Part shown: in pieces, positions 22,775 through 35,100 of the stretch
Numbering within the stretch: position 1 is the stretch's first letter
Layout of the letters: each line of letters starts with the position of its first letter
DNA from: Symsagittifera roscoffensis
Taxonomy: Eukaryota; Xenacoelomorpha; Acoela; Convolutidae
Reading direction: 5' to 3'
DNA: 64,000 nucleotides
NCBI RefSeq assembly: GCF_963678635.1
Contig: NC_087067.1
Coordinates: 18,545,639 to 18,609,638, forward strand
Made by a program: the position numbers and the translations under genes
Notes under the pieces: generated by a model
What the model saw: the letters and a program-made list of their open reading frames with translations, nothing else
Told to the model about the DNA's origin: nothing
Databases searched by the model: none

Positions 22775-25700
22775 GAAAATCAATTATCATAAAATTGAAT
22801 AATAAGGAATGTACAAAGATTTTGCTCGTTGGAAATTATATTTCAACTAACTCCAGAAAAATTGCCTAACACGTGACGAAAATTCATTGAGACATGCGAA
22901 ATTTTTCCGAAATTTTCGACAAACGCACTGATGATAAAAATTCCAGGTCTGCAAAACAAGAAAAAGAAGCTACTTGAGAAAGCTCAGCTGCTGTGGTGTA
23001 GCGGTTATCACGTCTGCCTCACACGTACGTCTACAATTCGATCCTGGACAGCATCAGAAAGTCAACTATCATGAAAATGATGAATAAGGACTGTACAAAG
23101 AATTTGCTCGTTGGAAATTATGTTTCAAGTAACTCCTGAAAAATTTCCTAACATGTGACCAAAAATACAATAAGACATGCGAAGTTTTTCCGAAATTTTC
23201 GACAAACGCACTGATGACAAAAATTCCAGGTCTGCAAAACAAGAAAAAGAAGCTACTTATGAACACTCGTGCTATGGTGTAGCAGTTATCACGTCTGCCT
23301 TACACGCAGGTCTACAGTTCGATCCTGGACAGCATCAGAAAGTGAACTATCATGAAAATGATGAATAAGGACTGTACAAAGATTTTGTTTGTTGAAAATT
23401 ATATTTCAACTAACTCCAGAAAAAGGGCCCAACATGTGACGAAAATACATTAGGACATGCGAAGTTTTTCCGAAATTTTCGACAAACGCACTGATGACAA
23501 AAATTTCAGATCTGCAAAACAAGAAAAAGAAGCTACTTGAGAAAGCTCAGGTGCTGTGGTGTAGCGGTTATCACGTCTGCCTCACACGCAGGTCTACAAT
23601 TCGATCCTGGACAGCATCAGAAAGTCAACTATCATGAAAATGATGAATAGGGACTGTACAAAGATTTTGCTCGTTGGAAATTATGTTTCAACTAACTCCA
23701 GAAAAATTGCCTGATATGTGAGAAAATACATTAAGACATGCGAAGTTTTACCGAAGTTTTCGACAAACGCACTGATGACAACAATTCCAGGTCTGCGAAA
23801 CAACAAAAAGAAGCTACTTGGGAAATATCAGGTGCTGTGGTGTAGCGGTTATCACGTCTGACTCACACGCAGAAGGTCTCCAGTTGGATCCTGGACAGCA
23901 TCAGAAAATCAATTATCATTAAAATGATTAATAAGGAATGTACAAAGATTTTGCTCGTTGGAAATTATATTTCAAGTAACTCCTGAAAAATTGCCTAACA
24001 TGTGACCAAAAATACATTAAGACATGCGAAGTTTTTCCGAAATTTTCGACAAACGCACTCATGACAAAAATTCCAGGTCTGCAAAACAAGAAAAAGAAGC
24101 TACTTATGAACACTCATGTGCTATGGTGTAGCAGTTATCACGTCTGCCTTACACGCAGGTCTACAGTTCGATCCTGGACAGCATCAGAAAGTGAACTATC
24201 ATGAAAATGATGAATAAGGACTGTACAAAGATTTTGTTTGTTGAAAATTATATTTCAACTAACTCCAGAAAAAGGGCGCAACATGTGACGAAAATACATT
24301 AGGACATGCGAAGTTTTTCCGAAATTTTCGACAAACGCACTGATGACAAAAATTTCAGGTCTGCAAAACAAGAAAAAGAAGCTACTTGAGAAAGCTGAGG
24401 TGCTGTGGTGTAGCGGTTATCACGTCTGCCTCACACGCAGGTCTACAATTCGATCCTGGACAGCATCAGAAAGTCAACTATCATGAAAATGATGAATAGG
24501 GACTGTACAAAGATTTTGCTCGTTGGAAATTATGTTTCAACTAACTCCAGAAAAATTGCCTGACATGTGACGAAAATACATTAAGACATGCGAAGTTTTA
24601 CCGAAGTTTTCGACAAACGCACTGATGACAACAATTCCAGGTCTGCGAAACAACAAAAAGAAGCTACTTGGGAAATATCAGGTGCTGTGGTGTAGCGGTT
24701 ATCACGTCTGACTCACACGCAGAAGGTCCCCAGTTGGATCCTGGACAGCATCAGAAAATCAATTATCATTAAAATGATTAATAAGGAATGTACAAAGATT
24801 TTGCTCGTTGGAAATTATATTTCAACTAACTCCAGAAAAATTGCCTAACACGTGACGAAAATTCATTGAGACATGCGAAATTTTTCCGAAATTTTCGACA
24901 AACGCACTGATGATAAAAATTCCAGTCTGCAAAACATGAAAAAGAAGCTACTTGAGAAAGCTCAGCTGCTGTGGTGTAGCGTTTATCACGTCTGCCTCAC
25001 ACGTAGGTCTCAATTCGATCCTGGACAGCATCAGAAAGTCAACTATCATGAAAATGATGAATAAGGACTGTACAAAGAATTTGCTCGTTGGAAATTATGT
25101 TTCAACTAACTCCAGAAAAATTGCCTGACATGTGACGAAAATACATTAAGACATGCGAAGTTTTACCGAAGTTTTCGACAAACGCACTGATGACAACAAT
25201 TCCAGGTCTGCGAAACAACAAAAAGAAGCTACCTGGGAAATATCAGGTGCGGTGGTGTAGCGGTTATCACGTCTGACTCACACGCAGAAGGTCTCCAGTT
25301 GGATCCTGGACAGCATCAGAAAATCAATTATCATTAAAATGATTCATAAGGAATGTACAAAGATTTTGCTCGTTGGAAATTAGATTTCAACTAACTCCAG
25401 AAAAATTGCCTAACACGTGACGAAAATTCATTGAGATATGCGAAATTTTTCCGAAATTTTCGACAAACGCACGGATGATAAAAATTCCAGTCTGCAAAAC
25501 AAGAAAAAGAAGCTACTTGAGAAAGCTCAGCTGCTGTGGTGTAGCGGTTATCACGTCTGCCTCACACGTAGGTCTACAATTCGATCCTGGACAGCATCAG
25601 AAAGTCAACTATCATGAAAATGATGAATAAGGACTGTACAAAGAATTTGCTCGTTGGAAATTATGTTTCAAGTAACTCCAGAAAAATTGCCTGACATGTG

Positions 25701-25811
25701 ACGAAAATACATTAAGACATGCGAAGTTTTACCGAAGTTTTCGACAAACGCACTGATGACAACAATTCCAGGCCTGCGAAACAACAAAAAGAAGCTACTT
25801 GAGAAATCTCA

Positions 25812-25884
25812 GGTGCTGTGGTGTAGCGGTTATCACGTCTGCCTCACACGCAGAAGGTCTCCAGTTCGATCCTGGACAGCATTA
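25812..25884 (+). tRNA. tRNA-Val (anticodon CAC), near-perfect
   Basis: All internal stems are intact. The last acceptor base is T (CAGCATT), giving a G-U pair at 1-72. A and B boxes are present, with an A discriminator. Confidence 0.65.
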
Positions 25885-26659
25885 GAAAATCAATTATCAT
25901 AAAAATAAATAATAAGGAATGTACAAAGATTTTGCTCGTTGGAATTTATATTTCAACTAACTCCAGAAAAATTGCCTAACACGTGACGAAAATTCATTGA
26001 GAAATGCGAAATTTTTCCGAAAATTTCGACAAACGCACTGATGATAAAAATTCTAGGTCTGCAAAACAAGAAAAAGAAGCTACTTGAGAAAGCTCAGCTG
26101 CTGTGGTGTAGCGGTTATCACGTCTGCCTCACACGTAGGTCTACAATTCGATCCTGGACAGCATCAGAAAGTCAACTATCATGAAAATGATGAATAAGGA
26201 CTGTACAAAGAATTTGCTCGTTGGAAATTATATTTCAACTAACTCCAGAAAAATTGCCTAAAACGTGACGAAAATTCATTGAGATATGCGAAATTTTTCT
26301 GAAATTTTCGACAAACGCACTGATGATAAAAATTCCAGTCTGCAAAACAAGAAAAAGAAGCTACTTGAGAAAGCTCAGCTGCTGTGGTGTAGCGGTTATC
26401 ACGTCTGCCTTACACGTAGGTCTACAATTCGATCCTGGACAGCATCAGAAAGTCAACTATCATGAAAATGATGAATAAGGACTGTACAAAGAATTTGCTC
26501 GTTGGAAATTATGTTTCAAGTAACTCCAGAAAAATTGCCTGACATGTGACGAAAATACATTAAGACATGCGAAGTTTTACCGAAGTTTTCGACAAACGCA
26601 CTGATGACAACAATTCCAGGCCTGCGAAACAACAAAAAGAAGCTACTTGAGAAATCTCA

Positions 26660-26732
26660 GGTGCTGTGGTGTAGCGGTTATCACGTCTGCCTCACACGCA
26701 GAAGGTCTCCAGTTCGATCCTGGACAGCATCA
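26660..26732 (+). tRNA. tRNA-Val (anticodon CAC), intact body
   Basis: Identical to the consensus intact body, with perfect anticodon and T stems and A73. The first coding-strand TTTT downstream is at 26778-26781, about 46 nt past the body, so a primary transcript would carry an unusually long 3' trailer. Confidence 0.75.
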
Positions 26733-28063
26733 GAAAATCAATTATCATAAAAATAAATAATAAGGAATGTACAAAGATTTTGCTCGTTGGAATTTATATT
26801 TCAACTAACTCCAGAAAAATTGCCTAACACGTGACGAAAATTCATTGAGAAATGCGAAATTTTTCCGAAAATTTCGACAAACGCACTGATGATAAAAATT
26901 CTAGGTCTGCAAAACAAGAAAAAGAAGCTACTTGAGAAAGCTCAGCTGCTGTGAAGTAGCGGTTATCACGTCTGCCTCACACGTAGGTCTACAATTCGAT
27001 CCTGGACAGCATCAGAAAGTCAACTATCATGAAAATGATGAATAAGGACTGTACAAAGAATTTGCTCGTTGGAAATTATGTTTGAACTAACTCCAGAAAA
27101 TTTGCCTGACACGTGACGAAAATACATTAAGACATGCGAAGTTTTACCGAAACTTTCGACAAACGCACTGATGACAAAAAATCCAGGTTTGCAAAACCAG
27201 AAAAAGAAGCTCCTTCAAAAAGCTAAGGTGCTAGGGTGTAGCGGTTATCACGTCTGCCTTACACGCAGAAGGTACCCAGTTCGATCCTGGACATCATCAG
27301 AATATCAATTATCGTAAAAATCATGAATCAGGACTGTACAAAGATTTTGTTCGTTGAAAATTATATTTCAACTAACTCCAGAAAAATTGCTTGATATGTG
27401 ACGAAAATACATTAAGACATTCGAAGTTTTACCGAAGTTTTCGACAAACGCACTGATGACAAAAATTCCAGGTCTGCAAAACAAGAAAAAGAAGCTACTT
27501 GAGAAATCCAGGTGCTGTTTTGTAGCGGTAATCACGTCTGCCTCACACGCAGAAGGTCTCAAGTTCGATCCTGGACAGCATCAGAAAAGCATTTATCATA
27601 AAAGTGAATAGTAAGGACTGTACAAAGATTTTGCTCGTTGGAATGGGAGATTTAAAATGTACCAAATTTTTAGATAAGAAGAATTGAATAGAAGAGTTAA
27701 AAAATGACTAAAAGTCAATAAAAACAGCTAACTTATTAACTAATTGTTTTTAACGTGAAATAAAATCAAAATGGATGTGCTATTTAGCTTAGCTGAAATA
27801 AAAATCATCCAATCTAACCAGGGAGTTTTCAAAAGTTTTGCTATCAACCAATCAGAATTGAGCATTAATTATAAGGAATTTTTTTATTTTTTCTGATATC
27901 AACCAATCAGAGCTTCAATAGTCATAGAATTTTCAACAAATTTAATGTCAACCAATCAGAATTGAGCTTCAATAGTCATGGAATTTTCAACAAAGTTAGT
28001 GTCAACCAATCAGAATTGAGCTCGACTTCTGATGAATTTGTTTGAACAATTTTGATATCTTTT

Positions 28064-28474
28064 GATTAAAAGATATTCTGACAATACTAGATTTTGTAAT
28101 TGTATCAAATTCAAAACAGTAATCGAAATGATGTTCTTTATCTCCAACTTTTGTTTCATAGGCTCTTCCATTGTTTTGTTTTTTACTGATAGACCACTGA
28201 ATCTGACTTAACTCTACTAGATAAAAACATTGTTGATAAATCTGGCAGTACTCTGCTTTTCTGAAATATCCTCTCCATCTTTTTAACAAAACTACTGAAC
28301 TTTCTGTGTTTCTAAACAAGTTAAAACTAAAACATTCTCTTTTAATTTTTTGTAGTAGTTCAACCTTAAAGTCTGATAAATGTCCATTTCAGACATTGAA
28401 AAGGGTTTTCATAGAAACATATTTCTTACTGAAATAAGCAAAGAAACTTGAAAAAACTCGAATAGTTGTAACAT
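28064..28474 (-). pseudogene. Truncated copy of the 202-codon ORF
   Basis: Homologous to 19969-20404 in reverse orientation. The start codon is kept (28474), but about 27 bp near the middle are lost and the C-terminal third is deleted. The frame after the break runs into unrelated sequence. The surviving open piece includes NTESSVVLLKRWRG and QNNGRAYETK. Confidence 0.75.
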
Positions 28475-29002
28475 TTTTAATTTATTTTGTAATCACAATC
28501 ACCATAAAAAGTTTTTTCCTTATTTAGAGTCTAATTAGTTTTAAGGAAATTCATGTAGCCAATCAAAACCGCAAATGAAAGCAAAAAACAATTGAAAACA
28601 ACCAATGAAATTCATAAAATCGATAAATAGTGATAATGTTATCTACTAAATATACATTCTTGTTTGTAATTTTGTTAAAATGAGACAAAATTTTCCTAAA
28701 ATTTGATGAAAGCAGTAATTAAATACCGGAAAATCATTTGATAATTGGTTAGTGTCCTATGTCAATTTCAATTAAATTGCTTGTTTTGTTTGACTTTTCC
28801 TCAGATATTATAGCCCTAAATATAGACTTCAGTCAGAAATAATAGGTTTTAACCAATAATATTTCAATTACCAAACATGCAAAACATCACAAAGCATTAC
28901 TGAGGCTTACAATTATCAACAAACATGAAGTCTCCCAAAATTTGGGACAGTTCTTTGAATTAGTTCAAAGTATAGTTGACATAGGCAACTTGTTTCATTG
29001 CT

Positions 29003-29435
29003 TCATTCTCTTTTGCAGTGAAGAGTCGAATCTGAATGTAGGGGGGTTTGTTCACACTGTACTTCTTGATTGTGGCACACACCCTCCTCATTTTGTATGT
29101 TGCTATTTCATATACTCCTTACAGATGTCGAGCTCCTGATCCATAGTTGATTCTTTACCAGATTTGGTTTCATATATAGGTACGAGTCCAAGGTTTTCAG
29201 CATCGTGAATAACAGTATTCCGGATTGCCGATATTGCTTCTCCTTCTTTTTCACTAAAATTGACTTGTTGAGACTTTTCAAATTGTCCCAAATCATTTAT
29301 TTTTAATAGTTGAAAGCACGGTTCCAAGTATAATTTCCCCTTGTAGGGTCTTTAGAACCAAACAAATCTCCCAATTCTTTTTTGATTTTTTGAAAATTCA
29401 ATGTAGTTGGGACTATCAACTTTTCTTGAGTACAT
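29003..29435 (-). pseudogene. Broken copy of the 143-codon ORF
   Basis: Reverse-oriented homologue of 19009-19440. An in-frame stop replaces a glutamine codon near residue 29, and a 1-bp length difference shifts the end. Most differences from the left copy in the EPCFQLLKIND frame change amino acids, as expected for drift. Confidence 0.7.
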
Positions 29436-32169
29436 TTTTGAAGAGCAAGCTGATCAGATGAGGGGAAATTGGACAAATGATTTTGATATTGAATGAAAAT
29501 GGAAGTAAGCACTGATGACAAAAAATCCAGATGTGCAAAACAAGAAAAAGAAGCTATATAAGCAAGCTGAGGTGCTGTGTTGTAGCGGTTATCACGTCTG
29601 CCTCACACGCAGAAGGTTTCGAGTTGAATCCTGGACAGCATCAGAAAGTCAATAATCATTAAAAAGATAAGGACTGTACAAAGATTTTATTCGTTGAAAA
29701 TTATATTTCAACTAACTCGAAAAAAATTGCCTGACACGTGACGAAAATACATTAAGACATGCGAAGTTTTACCGAAATTTTCGACAAACGCACTGATGAC
29801 AAAAAGTCCAGGTCTGCAAAACAAGAACAAAAAGCTCCTTGAGAAAGCTCAGGTGCTAGGGTGTAGCGGTTATCACGTCTCCATTACACGCAGAAGGTCT
29901 CCAGTTCGATCCTCGATAGCATCAGAATGTCAATTAGCATAAAAATCATAAATCAGGACTGTACAAAGATTTTGTTCGTTGAAAATTATATTTCAACTAA
30001 CTCCAGAAAAAGGGCCTAACATGTGACGAAAACACATTAAGACATGCGAAGTTTTACCGAAGTTTTCGACAAACGCACTGATGACAAAAATTCCAGGTCT
30101 GCAAAACAAGAAAAAGAAGCTACTTGAGAAAGCTCAGGTGCTGTGGTGTAGCGGTTATCACGTCTGCCTCACACGCAGGTCTACAATTCGATCCTGGACA
30201 GCATCAGAAAGTCAACTATCTTGAAAATGAGGAATAAGGACTGTACAAAGATTTTACTCGTTGGAAATTATGTTTCAACTAACCTCAGAAAAATTGCCTG
30301 ACATGTGACGAAAATACATTAAGACATGCGAAGTTTTTCCGAAATTTTCGACAAATGCACTGATGACAAAAATTCCAGGTCTACAAAACAAGAAAAAGAA
30401 GCTACTTGAGAAAGCTCAGGTGCTTTGGTGTAGCGGTTATCTCGTCTGCCTCACACGCAGGTCTACAATTCGATCCTGGACAGCATCAGAAAGTCAACTA
30501 TCATGAAAATGATGAATAAGGACTGTACAAAGATTTTGTTCGTTGAAAATAATATTTCAATTAAATCCAGAAAACTTGCCTGACATGTTACGAAAAAACA
30601 TTAGGACATGCGAAGTTTTACCGAAGTTTTCGACAAACGCTCTGATGACAAAAATTCCAGGTCTGCAAAACAAGAAAAAGAAGCTACTTGAGAAAGCTCA
30701 GGTGATGTGGTGTAGCGGTTATCACGTCTGCCTCACACGCAGGTCTACAATTCGATCCTGGACAGCATCAGAAAGTCAACTATCTTGAAAATGATGAATA
30801 AGGACTGTACAAAGATTTTGCTCGTTGGAAATTATGTTTCAACTAACCTCAGAAAAATTACCTGACATGTGACGAAAATACATTAAGACATGCGAAGTTT
30901 TTCCGAAATTTTCGACAAATGCACTGATGACAAAAATTCCAGGTCTGCAAAACAAGAAAAAGAAGCTACTTGAGAAAGCTCAGGTGCTGTGGTGTAGCGG
31001 TTATCACGTCTGCCTCACACGCAGGTCTATAATTCGATCCTGGACAGCATCAGAAAGTCAACTATCTTGAAAATGATGAATAAGGACTGTACAAAGATTT
31101 TGCTCGTTGGAAATTATGTTTCAACTAACCTCAGAAAAATTGCCTGACATGTGACGAAAATAACATTAAGACATGCGAAGTTTTTCCGAAATTTTCGACA
31201 AATGCACTGATGACAAAAATTCCAGGTCTACAAAACAAGAAAAAGAAGCTACTTGAGAAAGCTCAGGTGCTTTGGTGTAGCGGTTATCTCGTCTGCCTCA
31301 CACGCAGGTCTACAATTAGATCCTGGACAGCATCAGAAAGTCAACTATCATGAAAATGATGAATAAGGACTGTACAAAGATTTTGTTCGTTGAAAATAAT
31401 ATTTCAATTAAATTCAGAAAACTTGCCTGACATGTTACGAAAATACATTAGGACATGCGAAGTTTTACTGAAGTTTTCGACAAACGCACTGATGACAAAA
31501 ATTCCAGGTCTACAAAACAAGAAAAAGAAGCTACTTGAGAAAGCTCAGGTGCTTTGGTGTAGCGGTTATCTCGTCTGCCTCACACGCAGGTCTACAATTC
31601 GATCCTGGACAGCATCAGAAAGTCAACTATCATTAAAATGATGAATAAGGACTGTACAAAGATTTTGTTCGTTGAAAATAATATTTCAAATAAATCCAGA
31701 AAACTTGCCTGACATGTTACGAAAATACATTAGGTCATGCGAAGTTTTACCGAAGTTTTCGACAAACGCACTGATGACAAAAATTCCAGGTCTGCAAAAC
31801 AAGAAAAAGAAGCTACTTGAGAAAGCTCAGGTGCTGTGGTGTAGCGGTTATCACGTCTGCCTCACACGCAGGTCTACAATTCGATCCTGGACAGCATCAG
31901 TAAGTCAACTATCATGAAAATGATGAATAAGGACTGTAAAAAGATTTTGCTCGTTGGAAATTATGTTCCAACTAACCTCAGAAAAATTGCCTGACATGTG
32001 ACGAAAATACATTAAGACATGCGAAGTTTTTCCGAAGTTTTCGACAAATGCACTGATGAAAAAAATTCCAGGTCTACAAAACAAGAAAAAGAAGCTACTT
32101 GAGAAAGCTCAGGTGCTGTGGTGTAGCGGTTATCACGTCTGCCTCACACGCAGGTCTACAATTCGATCC

Positions 32170-35100
32170 TGGACAGCATCAGAAAGTCAACTATCATGAA
32201 AATGATGAATAAGGAGTGTACAAAGATTTTGCTCGTTGGAAATTATGTTTCAACTAACTCCAGAAAATTTTCCTGACATGTGACGAAAATACATTAAGAA
32301 ATGCGAATTTTACCGAAGTTTTCGACAAACGCACTGATGACAAAAATTCCAAGTCTGCAAAACAAGAAAAAGAAGCTACTTGAGAAAGCTCAGGTGCTGT
32401 GGTGTAGCGATTATCACGTCTGCCTCACACGCAGAAGGTCTCCAGTTCGATCCTGGACAGCATCAGAAAGTCGATTAATATAAAAATTATGAATAAGGAC
32501 TGTACAAAGATTTTGTTCGTTGAAAATTATATTTCATTTAACTCCAGAAAACATGCCTGACACGTGACGAAAATTCATTAAGACATGCGAAGTTTTTCCG
32601 AAATTTTCGACAAACGCACCGATGACAAAAATTCCAGGTCTGCAAAACAAGAAAAAAAAGCTACTTGAGAAAGCTCAGGTGCTGTGGTGTAGCAGTTATC
32701 ACGTCTGCCACACACGCAGGTCTACAGATCGATCCTGGACAGCATCAGAAATTCAACTATCATAACAATGATGAATCAGGACTATACAAAGATATTGTTC
32801 GTTGAAAATTATATTTCAACTAACTCCAGAAAAATTGCCTGACTCGTGACGAAAAAACATTAAGACATGCGAAGTTTTTCCGAAATTTTCGACAAACGCA
32901 CCGATGACAAAAATTCCAGGTCTGCAAAACAAGAAAAAAAAGCTACTTGAGAAAACTCAGGTGCTGTGGTGTAGCAGTTATCACGTCTGCCACACACGCA
33001 GGTCTCCAGTTCGATCCTGGACAGCATCAGAAAGTCGATTAATATAAAAATTATGAATAAGGACTGTACAAAGATTTTGTTCGTTGAAAATTATATTTCA
33101 ACTAACTCCAGAAAAATTGCCTGACTCGTGACGAAAAAACATTAAGACATGCGAAGTTTTAACGAAATTTTCTACAATCGCACTGATGACAAAAAATCTA
33201 GGTCTGCAAAACAAGAAAAAGAAGCTCATTGAGAAATCTCAGGTGCTAGGGTGTAGCGGTTATCACGTCTGCCTCAAACGCAGAAGGTCTCCAGTTCGAT
33301 CCTGGACAGAATCAGAAAATCAATTATCATAAAAATGAATAATAATATGTGACCAAAAATTCATCAAGACATGCGAAGTTTTTCCGAAATTTTCGACAAA
33401 CGCACTGATGACGAAAACTCCAGCTCTAGAAAACAAGAAAAAGAAGCTACTTGAGAAAGCTCAGGTGCTGTGGTGTAGCCTTTATCACGTCTGCCTCCCT
33501 CACACGCAGAAGGTCTCCAGTTCGATCCTGGACAGCATCAGAAAATCTATTATCATGAAAATGAGGAATAAGGACTGTACAAAGATTTTGTTCGTTGAAA
33601 ATAATATTTCAATTAAATCCAGAAAACTTGCCTGACATGTTACGAAAATACATTAGGACATGCGAAGTTTTACCGAAGTTTTCGACAAACGCACTAATGA
33701 CAAAAATTCCAGGTCTACAAAACAAGAAAAAGAAGCTACTTGAGAAAGCCTAGGTGCTTTGGTGTAGCGGTTATCTCGTCTGCCTCACACGCAGGTCTAC
33801 AATTCGATCCTGGACAGCATCAGAAAGTCAACTATCATGAAAATGATGAATAAGGACTGTACAAAGATTTTGTTCGTTGAAAATAATATTTCAATTAAAT
33901 CCAGAAAACTTGCCTGACATGTTACGAAAATACATTAGGACATGCGAAGTTTTACCGAAGTTTTCGACAAACGCACTAATGAAAAAAATTCCAGTCCTAC
34001 AAAACAAGAAAAAGAAGCTACTTGAGAAAGCTCAGGTGCTGTGGTGTAGCGGTTATCACGTCTGCCTCACACGCAGGTCTACAATTCGATCCTGGACAGC
34101 ATCAGAAAGTCAACTATCATGAAAATGATGAATAAGGAGTGTACAAAGATTTTGCTCGTTGGAAATTATGTTTCAACTAACTCCAGAAAATTTTCCTGAC
34201 ATGTGACGAAAATACATTAAGAAATGCGAATTTTACCAAAGTTTTCGACAAACGCACTGATGACAAAAATTCCAAGTCTGCAAAACAAGAAAAAGAAGCT
34301 ACTTGAGAAAGCTCAGGTGCTGTGGTGTAGCGATTATCACGTCTGCCTCACACGCAGAAGGTCTCCAGTTCGATCCTGGACAGCATCAGAAAGTCGAATA
34401 TTATAAAAATTATGAATAAGGACTGTACAAAGATTTTGTTCGTTGAAAATTATATTTCATTTAACTCCAGAAAACATGCCTGACACGTGACGAAAATTCA
34501 TTAAGACATGCGAAGTTTTTCCGAAATTTTCGACAAACGCACCGATGACAAAAATTCCAGGTCTGCAAAACAAGAAAAAAAAGCTACTTGAGAAAGCTCA
34601 GGTGCTGTGGTGTAGCAGTTATCACGTCTGCCACACACGCAGGTCTACAGATCGATCCTGGACAGCATCAGAAATTCAACTATCATAACAATGATGAATC
34701 AGGACTATACAAAGATATTGTTCGTTGAAAATTATATTTCAACTAACTCCAGAAAAATTGCCTGACTCGTGACGAAAAAACATTAAGACATGCGAAGTTT
34801 TTCCGAAATTTTCGACAAACGCACCGATGACAAAAATTCCAGGTCTGCAAAACAAGAAAAAAAAGCTACTTGAGAAAACTCAGGTGCTGTGGTGTAGCAG
34901 TTATCACGTCTGCCACACACGCAGGTCTCCAGTTCGATCCTGGACAGCATCAGAAAGTCGATTAATATAAAAATTATGAATAAGGACTGTACAAAGATTT
35001 TGTTCGTTGAAAATTATATTTCAACTAACTCCAGAAAAATTGCCTGACTCGTGACGAAAAAACATTAAGACATGCGAAGTTTTAACGAAATTTTCTACAA

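Larger units (their letters stand above)
22370..27641 (+). repeat. Middle tRNA-Val satellite array, about 19 units
   Basis: Tandem units of about 283 bp with the tRNA body on the plus strand, at about 22419, 22702, 22985, 23268, 23549 and so on to 27510. Several units carry a linker form and mutations identical to units of the left array (for example the TCTGACTCACAC anticodon arm with TTGGATC T loop, and the TCTCAATTCG B-class unit near 24967). This array is therefore a segment of the same satellite in opposite orientation. It runs from the inverted zinc-finger exon to the right inverted-repeat arm. Confidence 0.95.
27642..29527. repeat. Right arm of large inverted repeat (decayed copy)
   Basis: Reverse complement of 18946-21208 with many substitutions and small indels plus two clear deletions. 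It begins 20 bp short of the position matching the zinc-finger ATG, so it carries the NF-Y array but no zinc-finger exon. On its outer side it joins satellite at the same sequence as the left arm, showing that arm and array were copied together. Confidence 0.9.
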
